Shown: positions 46,538 through 55,030 of the stretch, in pieces
How positions within the stretch are numbered: position 1 is the first letter of the stretch
How the letters are laid out: each line of letters begins with the position of its first letter
NCBI GenBank assembly: GCA_021777135.1
Contig: JAJYDX010000004.1
Location: 62,001 to 126,000 of the forward strand
Source of the DNA: a bacterium
Lineage (GTDB): Bacteria; SZUA-79; Acidulodesulfobacterales; Acidulodesulfobacteraceae
DNA length: 64,000 nt
Direction: 5' to 3'
Position numbers and translations under genes: made by a program
Notes under the pieces: generated by a model
What the model was told of the DNA's origin: nothing
The model's input: the letters and a program-made list of their open reading frames with translations, nothing else
Databases searched by the model: none

Positions 46538-46577
46538 GCCCGTAATTTAAAATATTGTTAAATTACGGGCTTTTTTA
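46538..46577 (+). terminator. Strong rho-independent terminator after the DsrE-like gene
   Basis: GCCCGTAATTT at 46538-46548 pairs with AAATTACGGGC at 46560-46570, followed by TTTTTTATT. The stem has 11 pairs with a short A/T loop. It closes the sulfur module before pheS. Confidence 0.92.
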
Positions 46578-46596
46578 TTATGAATTAAATTCCTGC

Positions 46597-46625
46597 TTGA
46601 AAATTAATGAAAAAAGATTAATAAT
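46597..46625 (+). promoter_or_regulatory. Possible promoter for pheS
   Basis: TTGAAA at 46597-46602 and AATAAT at 46620-46625 are 17 bases apart, directly after the terminator. The pheS ATG at 46636 follows within about 10 bases, so the leader would be nearly absent; this leaves little room for the T-box or leader-peptide control sometimes used on phe genes. No such element was seen. Confidence 0.38.
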
Positions 46626-46635
46626 ATATACCAAT

Positions 46636-47670
46636 ATGAATACAATACAGGAAATTATAAATGAGATAGATAAGATTTTAGAAGATGCGGGAAATCTTCT
46701 AAAATCTTCTGAAAATGTAAATGAATTGGAAAGCCGGTTCCGTAATTTTACCGGTAAAAAAAGCAAGCTGAACGAAGTATTGCATAACATTCATTCATAT
46801 TCATCAGAAGAAAAGAAAATAATAGGGTCTAAGTCTAATGAAGTTAAAAATCTCATAGGTAATATTTATGATGCTAAAAAAAAGGAACTTTCAAATGTAG
46901 AGCATGAGAAGCTTTTAACTGGATGCCCCATAGATTTAACCATACCCGGCAAAAATATTGAAAAGCAACACAAACATCCAATAATAGCAGTTTTGGAAGA
47001 AGCCGTTGATTTTTTTTCGTCAATGGGCTTCGAGATGGTAGAAGGTCCAGAAATAGAAACTACGCATTATAATTTTGACGCACTAAATATACCTGCCGAA
47101 CATCCGGCAAGAGACGTATGGGATACTTTTTACCTTCTTAACGGGTTTGTCCCGAGAACCCATACTTCGAGCGTTCAGGCAAGAACTCTTGAGAAAAAAG
47201 AACTTCCTTTCAGAATAATTGCTCCGGGAAGATGTTACAGATACGAAGCTGTTGATGCTACGCATCTTTTTATGTTTAACCAAATGGAAGGGCTTTTTGT
47301 CGATAAAAATGTCAGGTTAACGGATTTAAAAGGAATCTTGGAAGAAACCGTAAAGAATCTTTTAGGAGCAAGAAAAACGCGTTTTAGGCCGGCTTTTTAT
47401 CCATTCGTCGAACCTGGTTTAGACTTGGATATCGAATGCGTTTTTTGCGGAGGCAGAGGTTGCGGAATCTGTAAAAATACAGGATGGATAGAAGTCATAC
47501 CATGCGGAATGGTTCACCCTAATGTTTTTAAATATGCCGGAATAGACCCAAATGAATATAGGGGATTTGCCTTTGGAATGGGATTCGATAGAATTGTTAT
47601 GCTGAAATATAATATTAACGACCTAAGGATTTTATATCAGGGAAACCTAGATATATTAGGACAGTTCTAA
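46636..47670 (+). CDS. pheS: Phenylalanine-tRNA ligase alpha subunit
   Basis: PheS is the catalytic subunit that charges tRNA-Phe. The ATG at 46636 gives 344 residues starting MNTIQEIINEID; an in-frame TTG 27 codons earlier is not supported. Motif 1 and 2 regions are visible: THYNFDALNIPAEHPARD, RTHTSSVQAR, IAPGRCYRYE, then DATHLFMFNQMEGL, and motif 3 FAFGMGFDRIVML. A cysteine pattern VFCGGRGCGIC near 280 is typical of a subgroup with a metal-like site. The pheT gene is not adjacent: a 3.7-kb block lies between them. Confidence 0.97.
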   Translation: MNTIQEIINEIDKILEDAGNLLKSSENVNELESRFRNFTGKKSKLNEVLHNIHSYSSEEKKIIGSKSNEVKNLIGNIYDAKKKELSNVEHEKLLTGCPIDLTIPGKNIEKQHKHPIIAVLEEAVDFFSSMGFEMVEGPEIETTHYNFDALNIPAEHPARDVWDTFYLLNGFVPRTHTSSVQARTLEKKELPFRIIAPGRCYRYEAVDATHLFMFNQMEGLFVDKNVRLTDLKGILEETVKNLLGARKTRFRPAFYPFVEPGLDLDIECVFCGGRGCGICKNTGWIEVIPCGMVHPNVFKYAGIDPNEYRGFAFGMGFDRIVMLKYNINDLRILYQGNLDILGQF

Positions 47671-47707
47671 ATTTAAAAGCCTTGCTATTTTTATATTTTC
47701 TATAAGC

Positions 47708-49768
47708 TCAATATGTTAGAAATTCAGATATTTTACCTGAATAAGTAATAAAAACTTTTTCTTTAGCTCTTGAAACCGCAACATAAAACAGTTTAATTTC
47801 ATCGTCCATTTCGGTATGCAATTCAATCCTTTCGTTTAAAAATTGAACAAAAGGATGCTTATGTCTTTTCTGCCGGCTTATAATATCCGGTATGCTTTTT
47901 AAATTTGGAATGTTACCGCTTGATGCGTTTGCTATAAATATAATATCGAATTCCATGCCCTTGCTCTTGTGTATAGTTCCTATGTAGCTAACCTCGTTTG
48001 CATATGCGGCAGTTTTAAAACGTATTTCTTCTTTTTGAGTCCTTACGAGTATTGCCGCAGTTTTTCCTTCATTGATAAATCTGCCGGCTGTTTTTATAAT
48101 AAATTGTTCCTCCGATTTTTTATTTTTTAATTGTATAATATTGATAATATAAGAACTGCATTTTTCATTTCCGACCTTTTCCGACGTTAATTTTTTAGAA
48201 TATCTAAAGCCGATTTTATCGATTATTGAATTACAAAATTCGATAATCTTATAATGCGACCTGTAATTATTTTGCATAACAAATATTTTTCCCGAAGGAT
48301 AAAACAAATCAAAAAATAATATATTAAAAGAATCGCCGCCGTTAAATCCGTATATAGCTTGATCGTCGTCGCCTGAATACATAACCGCTCCTCTTGCCGA
48401 ATCAATTTTTTTGATAATGTAATCACTGTAAAAATCCAGATCCTGATATTCGTCTATGAGTATGTATTTAAACCTTGACGCTATATTTAGAAGAATGTCG
48501 TTATTTTTTAAAAGTTCAATAACTTTCATAATAATTTCGTCATAAGATATGTAGTCTTTATTTGATTTATCAAGAATTTCGTTATTATTATCCTTAATTA
48601 AAGGAGGGTATTTAAACCCTAATTCCATATAAAATTCTTTTATAATAGAATAAAAGAAGCTATGATATGTTGAGATATTTAAAATCTTATCTGCGTTGAA
48701 ATTGCCGTAAATCCCACTAACGGGCAATGACGACGCGATTCTGTTCCTTATTTCATCTGCAGCGTTATTTGTAAACGTTAAAATTACTATAGAGTCCGAA
48801 GAAATAAAATTCAAAAGGTATAAGAATTTATTTACGATGATTCTGGTTTTACCTGATCCGGCCCCTGCTATAACCAGATTGGGAAAAAATATTTCTTTCT
48901 TGGACATATCCTGAATTTGGCTTATATCGCGCATTTTTATATTGTTTACATTTTTATTTATTTTAATTCCTTTACGTCTGCAATAAAAAGGTTCGCGAGC
49001 GTTTGCCGCAGCGCCAAGAAATATTTTTATTTTATCTATTAATTCATCCTTATGGAAATAAATATCAGTTAAATTTGTGTTTACAATAATACCTTTTTTT
49101 CCAATAAATTCACCGTTTAAATCATATATCCCGTTAAGGCTGGCGATATTTAATTTAATTTTAAGTTTTTTATCGTTCGAAAAAAGTATATACGGCTTAT
49201 CGTAATTTTGATTAAATCCTAAAACATTATGAAACCCCAGAATACTAATTTTATTAATAACCTTATACATTGAAGAGGTGTATCCTTCGCATTTGATATC
49301 TTTAATTATTCTTGTTTCAGTTAAAAGAATTAAATGTGATTTATAAATATCTAAAATTAAGTGTTCCGGAGAATTTAAGCCGTAATTTAAATATGAAAAA
49401 AAAATATCGTGCACGTTAAAATCACTTTCTGTTTTTATGCAGAGAATAACAGCGTTATTTAAGACGAAATCGCAAATAGCATTAAATAAAGCCGCATCCC
49501 ATAGGCAATCGATTTTTACGTCTTCAAGGATAACCAGCTTTGAACAAAAAAGCTTATTAATATTTTTAAAGGGAAAATTCAGCGGTGAAATTATTTTGCC
49601 TTTAAAATCAAAATTTGTTTTTAAAAATTTAAACGAATAGAGTTTATAATCTAATTTAAATTCTTCTATTTTTTTTATAAAATTTTCTTTTTCTAATGCT
49701 GAAGAAATTAAAACTCCGATTGAGCAGGATAGATTAAAATTGAAATTTTTAAAATAAAGATTTATCAT
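47708..49768 (-). CDS. Compact UvrD-like SF1 helicase with an unrecognised N-terminal domain
   Basis: The 686-residue protein has a helicase core at about 290-686. Motif I AGAGSGKT is at 301-308, Q-type motifs precede it, motif Ia is near TFTNNAADEI, motif II LIDEYQDLD near 437-445, GDDDQAIYGFNGGD at 466-479, NYRSH at 501-505, TIHKSKGMEFD near 598-607 and VAVSRAKE near 666. The first 290 residues match nothing I recognise. The distance from motif IV to motif V is about 95 residues, far shorter than in UvrD, so domain 2B is missing or tiny. It starts 23 bases from the divergent phosphoribosyltransferase. Confidence 0.88.
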   Translation of the reverse strand: MINLYFKNFNFNLSCSIGVLISSALEKENFIKKIEEFKLDYKLYSFKFLKTNFDFKGKIISPLNFPFKNINKLFCSKLVILEDVKIDCLWDAALFNAICDFVLNNAVILCIKTESDFNVHDIFFSYLNYGLNSPEHLILDIYKSHLILLTETRIIKDIKCEGYTSSMYKVINKISILGFHNVLGFNQNYDKPYILFSNDKKLKIKLNIASLNGIYDLNGEFIGKKGIIVNTNLTDIYFHKDELIDKIKIFLGAAANAREPFYCRRKGIKINKNVNNIKMRDISQIQDMSKKEIFFPNLVIAGAGSGKTRIIVNKFLYLLNFISSDSIVILTFTNNAADEIRNRIASSLPVSGIYGNFNADKILNISTYHSFFYSIIKEFYMELGFKYPPLIKDNNNEILDKSNKDYISYDEIIMKVIELLKNNDILLNIASRFKYILIDEYQDLDFYSDYIIKKIDSARGAVMYSGDDDQAIYGFNGGDSFNILFFDLFYPSGKIFVMQNNYRSHYKIIEFCNSIIDKIGFRYSKKLTSEKVGNEKCSSYIINIIQLKNKKSEEQFIIKTAGRFINEGKTAAILVRTQKEEIRFKTAAYANEVSYIGTIHKSKGMEFDIIFIANASSGNIPNLKSIPDIISRQKRHKHPFVQFLNERIELHTEMDDEIKLFYVAVSRAKEKVFITYSGKISEFLTY

Positions 49769-49791
49769 ATTATAGATTAAATTATTTTAAG

Positions 49792-50379
49792 ATGAATAAA
49801 AAATACTATAATATTCATGCTGATAAAAACGGTGAATATTTTTATCTTAACGACTATATACCGAAAAATAAAAAGATACCGTTTGATTACGAAGTCCATA
49901 AACATTCGGAGCGGATATTAAAATATAAAAAAGGCGACCCCCGGATGATAGCTTTTTTCGTTAAAATTTTAAATAACATTATATATAATTATTTTTATTT
50001 TTACGATTTGATTCTGCCAGTTCCTCCAAGTAATTCATATCTAGACGTTTATCCAAACGCGATTGCGTGTTCGTATATTTCGTCGGTTGGGACGATGGAT
50101 ACTTTTGAAGGAGCAATCATATGCAGCAAGGGGCATAAGCCGGGACACATAGAAAATTTCGTATCGAAAAAAATTGATTTAAAAAATATCTTTGTTGTGA
50201 ATAAATATGATTTCGAACATAAAAACATAATTATTCTGGACGATATTATTACGACCGGAAATACATTTTCATATATTAAAAAAGCTTTGTTAAAAAGAGG
50301 CGCAAATTCTGTTGCGGGTTTATTTCTAGGCAAAACATATTCATCCGGCGGTATTATAGAAGAGGATTTTAATGGATGA
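49792..50379 (+). CDS. ComF-like phosphoribosyltransferase without the zinc finger
   Basis: The 195-residue protein has the PRPP-binding signature NIIILDDIITTGNTFSYI at about 145-161, with preceding DLILPVPPSNSY. This identifies a type I phosphoribosyltransferase fold related to ComF and adenine/hypoxanthine enzymes. The N-terminal CxxC zinc-finger of ComF is missing, and N-terminal residues are DYEVHKHSERILKYKKGD. It overlaps dprA by 8 bases, so the two are almost certainly made together. The substrate is unknown. A nucleotide salvage enzyme is a less likely alternative given the neighbour. Confidence 0.82.
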   Translation: MNKKYYNIHADKNGEYFYLNDYIPKNKKIPFDYEVHKHSERILKYKKGDPRMIAFFVKILNNIIYNYFYFYDLILPVPPSNSYLDVYPNAIACSYISSVGTMDTFEGAIICSKGHKPGHIENFVSKKIDLKNIFVVNKYDFEHKNIIILDDIITTGNTFSYIKKALLKRGANSVAGLFLGKTYSSGGIIEEDFNG

Positions 50380-51364
50380 TTTAATATGCACTCTTGCGTT
50401 AAAGAAGATAAAAGGGCTTCAGAACCGTCATATATTTTATTTATTGGACGCGTTTAAAAATCCTTGCGAAATTTTTAGCGCTGATAAGGTAGATTTTATA
50501 AAAGCCGGCTTAAAAACCGAATACATAAATATTCTAACTAATTCAAGAATCATAAGGACTGCATTTTTCGACGCTATTAAAGAAATTGAAGAGGCTTCAA
50601 AAAACGGAATTAAAATTATAACCTTTAATTCCTCTTTTTATCCTTCTAATCTCAGGAAGATAAAAGCTAAGCCTCCTATTTTATATTATAAAGGTATACT
50701 AAAGGAAAATTTAAGACTTGCTGTCGCGGTCGCGGGGCAGAGGAAGCCGCCGGATTACGCGCTTGAACTTGCAGCCAATATTACCGAAGCGCTTTGTTCG
50801 TTCGGTTATTCTATAATAAGCGGATTAGCTCTGGGGATAGATGCCGCCGCCCACAAAGCTGCTTTAAAGAACAACGGCTACACTGTCGCATATATAGGCT
50901 CTGGTCTTCTGTCTCCGGTATATCCTCCAGAGAACAGGGATCTTTATAACGAAATTATATTAAACGGGGGAGCCATAGTTTCGGAATTACCCCTGTATGA
51001 AAAAATATCTTCTAAAAATTTAGTCGCCAGAGACAGATTGCAAAGCGGTTCCGGAATTGGGACGTTTGCCTTGTCTTCGCAGTTAAAAAGCGGAACGATG
51101 AAAACATGTAATTTTTCTTTAAAACAAAAAAGACCGGTTTTTATTCCGGAGTATAATTTGGGACTTATGAATTCTTATGATAATCTTGGTTTAAAATCTC
51201 TTTTAGGTTGCTCCGGGGTTTTCGGTTTAAAATTAAAAAAAGATTTTTCTTTCGATATAAACGATGCTTTAGAAGAGATGACCTCGGCATATAATAAAAT
51301 ATACACCGAAAAGTCTGCCGAAGATGATATATCTGCCCAATTATGCTTGTTTGACTTTATTTAA
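50372..51364 (+). CDS. dprA: DprA/Smf-like protein, variant type
   Basis: DprA loads RecA on incoming single-stranded DNA during transformation; its SLOG-type Rossmann fold also occurs in conflict systems. The 330-residue protein has the N-terminal helical region, SSFYPSNLRKIKAKPPILYYKG (residues 87-108), AGQRKPPDYALE, ISGLALGIDAAAH at 149-161 and YPPENRDLYNEI. Where usual DprA has a FPxRNRIIAGLS segment and SG(A/S)LITA, this one has VARDRLQSG and SGTMKT (240-245). The C-terminal winged-helix domain is missing. The protein ends QLCLFDFI, in which QLCLF resembles the beta-clamp-binding motif. pheT follows 32 bases later. Confidence 0.85.
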   Translation: MDDLICTLALKKIKGLQNRHIFYLLDAFKNPCEIFSADKVDFIKAGLKTEYINILTNSRIIRTAFFDAIKEIEEASKNGIKIITFNSSFYPSNLRKIKAKPPILYYKGILKENLRLAVAVAGQRKPPDYALELAANITEALCSFGYSIISGLALGIDAAAHKAALKNNGYTVAYIGSGLLSPVYPPENRDLYNEIILNGGAIVSELPLYEKISSKNLVARDRLQSGSGIGTFALSSQLKSGTMKTCNFSLKQKRPVFIPEYNLGLMNSYDNLGLKSLLGCSGVFGLKLKKDFSFDINDALEEMTSAYNKIYTEKSAEDDISAQLCLFDFI

Positions 51365-51396
51365 ACAATTTTTTATGAGACAGGGAGGAATTTAAA

Positions 51397-53862
51397 TTGA
51401 AGGTTAGTTTAAACTGGCTTAAAGAGTTTTTAAATTTTAATACTGATGCCGAAAAGATAGCAAATCTCTTGAACGGCAGAACTATGGAAGTGGAAAAAAT
51501 TTTTCCGTATTATTCGCAAAAAAAATCATTTGAAAATATAGTAGTTGGCGAAATTAAAAGCATAAGCGAACATCCGACGAGCGATAAATTCGGCATTGCT
51601 GAAGTTTACGGCGGTGAAACTATAGGAATTAAAAGAATAGTTTTTACAAAAGAAGGACTTGATATAAAAGTCGGAGAGAAACCTTTAATCGCTACTAAAG
51701 GAACTGTTTTTGAACACGGTTTAAAAATAAGAGATAAAGCAATATTCGGCATAGTTTCGGAGGCTGCTTTCTGTTCAGAAAAAGATCTGGGCTTGCAATT
51801 AAACACATCTTCTATTGTGAAGTTTCCTTTTGAAAAGACAGGAAGTACTGCTTACGATATTTTTGAATTAAACGACGTCGTTTTAGAATTTGACCTTGAG
51901 CCTAACAGGCCGGACCTATTTGGCATACTGGGGTTTGTTTACGAGTTGTCCGCTATATTAGACAAGGATATGATTCTGCCAGAACTTTACGGCGGCATAG
52001 AATTGAAATCTTACGGTAATTATTCTTCCAAGGAAACTGAGCTGGTTGTTAATGTAGAAGATAATGACTTAATCCCGGCTTATACGGCAGTTAAAATTTC
52101 CGGAATAAAAATAAAAGAATCCCCTATGGATATAAAAAACAAATTGCTTAAATGCGGGATAAGGCCGATTAATAATATAGTTGATTTGACAAATATCGTT
52201 ATGCTTGAAACAGCCCAGCCGTTGCACGCATTCGATGCAGAAAAATTAAGCGGCAATAAGATAGATGCTAGGCGCGCTAAAGAAGGGGAATCGGTTATTT
52301 CTCTGGACGGCAAAGAAAGGAAACTGTCGAATGAAGATATCGTTATAGCCGATAAAGATAAGATTATTGCAATAGCTGGAATTATGGGCGGAGAAAATAG
52401 TGAAATCGATGAAGGCACCGTTAATATTATAGTAGAATCCGCTAATTTTAATATGTCTAGCATTAGAAAAACATCAAGAAAGCTGTCTTTAAGGACAGAT
52501 GCTTCGACCCGCTACGAAAAAGGTCTTCACCCTTCCCTAAGCGTCTCTGCTATAAAACGTTTTTTATATCTACTCAATAAATATTATGATGGTTTAAATG
52601 TTTCCTGTTATGCCTATGATATAAAAGAATTCGATAGTCCCAAAAATTATAAAATCAAATTAAATGATTTATCGAGTTTTCTTGGCGATATGGCGGTAGA
52701 AAATAAAGCCCGCCGTTTTCTATCCCGCCTTGGCTATGAAATTATGGAGAATAAATCCGGAGAAACGGCGCCTGAAGAAATAATTACCGTTATACCGCCT
52801 TACTTTAGGAGCGATATAAGCGAGAATGTTAATATTTACGAGGATGTATTTAGAATTTACGGTTACGATAATATTAAATCTACGGTTCCATTAGGTTTTT
52901 TAATACCGCCGCAAAAAAATTCAAACTTCGAAACCTCAAGACTTTTCAGGAATTTGTTAAGACACAACGGATTTACCGAAGTTATTTCAGCTTCCCTTAC
53001 CGGAGAAAAAGAGATAAGCATATCGGTTTCCGACGATCAAGCCGTTAAAAATAAGATATTAAATAACAAAGATTATGTTCTTGAGCTTAAAAATCCTATA
53101 TCTAGAGACTTTGCTTTTTTTAGGATAAGTATAATACCTGATATATTAAAATCGGTGTCGCAAAATTCTAAAAAATATAAAAGCATTAAAATATTCGAAA
53201 TCGGAAAGATATACACAGGAGAAGAATCGGAGGGTTATCCGGTTGCCGAAAAAAATATTTTATGCGGAAGCCTTTGCTCCGGTATTAAGCACACGAGCCG
53301 TGACGACGAGTTTTACGGAGGGAAAGGCTTAATTGAATTTCTATTAAAAGAATCCGGCATTAAAAAATTTACATTTAATAAATTAGATGCCGGTACTTTC
53401 TATAATGAAAATGCTGCATTAGAAATTTCTATAGGCAAAAAAAGAGCCGGTATATTTGGAGAAATAAAGAAAGAAATACTCGACGAGTTCAAGATAGAAT
53501 ATAAGGTTTTCTCATTCGAGATAGATATAGATTTCATAAAAGATTTTATTTCAAATAAAAAAACTTTTATACAGCTAAATAAATATCCAGAAATAGAACA
53601 GGATATTTCCATAGTTGCAGATTGCGCAATAGAATACTCTGCCATAGAAAAATTTATAAAGGGTTTTTCAGGATTAATTAAAAATGTCAGGTTGGCGGAC
53701 GTTTACAAGGGAAAGCAGATTGAGGAGGGGAAGATATCCTTTCTCATAAGATACGATGCTATGGCTGACGACAGAACGCTGACTATGGAAGAAGTTAATT
53801 TATTGAGAGACGGCATCTTAAAAGAATTAAATGCCCGCTTCGGAATTACCCTGAGAAGTTAA
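51397..53862 (+). CDS. pheT: Phenylalanine-tRNA ligase beta subunit
   Basis: PheT completes the heterotetrameric synthetase and edits mischarged tyrosine. The TTG start has the ribosome-binding site GGGAGGA; the 821-residue protein begins KVSLNWLKEFLNF, as in the family. Visible regions are the EMAP-like tRNA-binding domain (about 40-150), the B5 domain, the B3/B4 editing region with LFGILGFVYELSA and NNIVDLTNIVM, the synthetase-like core, and the ferredoxin-fold anticodon-binding domain at the C-terminus (LNKYPEIEQDISIV). Length is normal. Confidence 0.96.
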   Translation: MKVSLNWLKEFLNFNTDAEKIANLLNGRTMEVEKIFPYYSQKKSFENIVVGEIKSISEHPTSDKFGIAEVYGGETIGIKRIVFTKEGLDIKVGEKPLIATKGTVFEHGLKIRDKAIFGIVSEAAFCSEKDLGLQLNTSSIVKFPFEKTGSTAYDIFELNDVVLEFDLEPNRPDLFGILGFVYELSAILDKDMILPELYGGIELKSYGNYSSKETELVVNVEDNDLIPAYTAVKISGIKIKESPMDIKNKLLKCGIRPINNIVDLTNIVMLETAQPLHAFDAEKLSGNKIDARRAKEGESVISLDGKERKLSNEDIVIADKDKIIAIAGIMGGENSEIDEGTVNIIVESANFNMSSIRKTSRKLSLRTDASTRYEKGLHPSLSVSAIKRFLYLLNKYYDGLNVSCYAYDIKEFDSPKNYKIKLNDLSSFLGDMAVENKARRFLSRLGYEIMENKSGETAPEEIITVIPPYFRSDISENVNIYEDVFRIYGYDNIKSTVPLGFLIPPQKNSNFETSRLFRNLLRHNGFTEVISASLTGEKEISISVSDDQAVKNKILNNKDYVLELKNPISRDFAFFRISIIPDILKSVSQNSKKYKSIKIFEIGKIYTGEESEGYPVAEKNILCGSLCSGIKHTSRDDEFYGGKGLIEFLLKESGIKKFTFNKLDAGTFYNENAALEISIGKKRAGIFGEIKKEILDEFKIEYKVFSFEIDIDFIKDFISNKKTFIQLNKYPEIEQDISIVADCAIEYSAIEKFIKGFSGLIKNVRLADVYKGKQIEEGKISFLIRYDAMADDRTLTMEEVNLLRDGILKELNARFGITLRS

Positions 53863-53868
53863 AAAAAA

Positions 53869-53897
53869 TTGCATTTTTAACAAAAAAAAAATATAAT
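53869..53897 (+). promoter_or_regulatory. Possible promoter for rseP
   Basis: TTGCAT at 53869-53874 and TATAAT at 53892-53897 are 17 bases apart, with the rseP ATG at 53950. The -10 is perfect and the -35 is poor. Confidence 0.38.
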
Positions 53898-53949
53898 AAA
53901 ATATATTAATATAGAAAAAATATAAAAAATTTCAACAAATAAAAATATT

Positions 53950-55029
53950 ATGATTAACGGAATCATTTACGACATCGTTGCTTTTCTAATAGTAATAAGT
54001 GTCATTGTTTTAATACACGAGTTCGGGCACTTCATAGTCGCAAAAAAAATGGGCGTTAAAGTGGAAAAATTTTCGCTCGGTTTCGGCCCTAAGGTTTTCG
54101 GCAAAAAAATCGGAGAAACGGAATACGTAGTTTCTGTTCTTCCTTTGGGCGGATACGTTAAGCTTCTCGGAGAAGACCCTTCAGAAGAATTGCCGGAAGA
54201 AGATAAAAAACGTTCTTATTCTAATCTGCCCCCTTATAAAAAATTTTTAATCATTTTTTTCGGTCCCTTTTTTAATTTTATTTTAGCCGCCGTAATATTT
54301 ACTATAATTTTTATGGCCGGAAGACCTGTTCTTAAGCCTGTTGTTGGTGGAGTCATGAACGGCATGCCGGCGGTAAAAGCCGGTCTTAAAAAAGGCGACA
54401 TAATTACCGATGTTAACGGAATAAAGGTTAATTCATGGGCGGCACTTTCTGAATATATCGAAAAATTCGGCAAGAATACGATAACTTTGGGAGTCAAAGA
54501 AAATAAAATATATAAAAAAGTGGCATTAAAACCGCAATTATCTACGGGCTTAAATATTTATCAACAAAAGATAAAAAGATATATAATCGGAATAACGCCT
54601 TCAAATAAAGATGTCTTTTATAAGTATGCCGGTTTATTAAATTCGTTCTATTCCGCCATAAAAGAAATATGGTTTGTTATATATATTACGGTTGTCAGCC
54701 TGTTTTATCTTATAGCGGGAAAACTTCCGGCTAGCGATTTAGGCGGACCAATAATGATAGCCCAGCTTTCAGGACGAGCGGCCAGCCTCGGAGTTTCAGG
54801 TTTTTTTTATTTCATAGCATTTATCAGCGTCAATATAGGACTTGTAAATTTATTTCCAATACCCGCTTTAGACGGAGGACATTTACTGTTTTCCGTGATA
54901 GAAATGATTAAGAGGGGACCGTTAAGCATTAAGTTTCAGGAAACGGCTGCAAAAGTCGGATTCGCGCTTTTAATAATGCTTTTATTGTTTGTTTCTTATA
55001 ACGACATAATGAGAGTCATAAAAACATAA
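53950..55029 (+). CDS. rseP: RIP zinc metalloprotease RseP
   Basis: RseP cleaves anti-sigma factors and remnant signal peptides within the inner membrane. The 359-residue site-2 protease has the zinc motif HEFGH at 23-27, the LGFGPK segment, one PDZ domain (about 115-190; GMPAVKAGLKKGDIITDVNG) and the second zinc ligand in LFPIPALDGGHLLF. It has one PDZ where E. coli has two, as in many other bacteria. The tsaB gene starts one base after its stop. Confidence 0.96.
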   Translation: MINGIIYDIVAFLIVISVIVLIHEFGHFIVAKKMGVKVEKFSLGFGPKVFGKKIGETEYVVSVLPLGGYVKLLGEDPSEELPEEDKKRSYSNLPPYKKFLIIFFGPFFNFILAAVIFTIIFMAGRPVLKPVVGGVMNGMPAVKAGLKKGDIITDVNGIKVNSWAALSEYIEKFGKNTITLGVKENKIYKKVALKPQLSTGLNIYQQKIKRYIIGITPSNKDVFYKYAGLLNSFYSAIKEIWFVIYITVVSLFYLIAGKLPASDLGGPIMIAQLSGRAASLGVSGFFYFIAFISVNIGLVNLFPIPALDGGHLLFSVIEMIKRGPLSIKFQETAAKVGFALLIMLLLFVSYNDIMRVIKT

Positions 55030-55030
55030 T

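Noticed and set aside
46578-46635. A T-box or leader peptide ahead of pheS
   Set aside because: The leader is under 60 bases, has no T-box sequence and no phenylalanine-rich reading frame.
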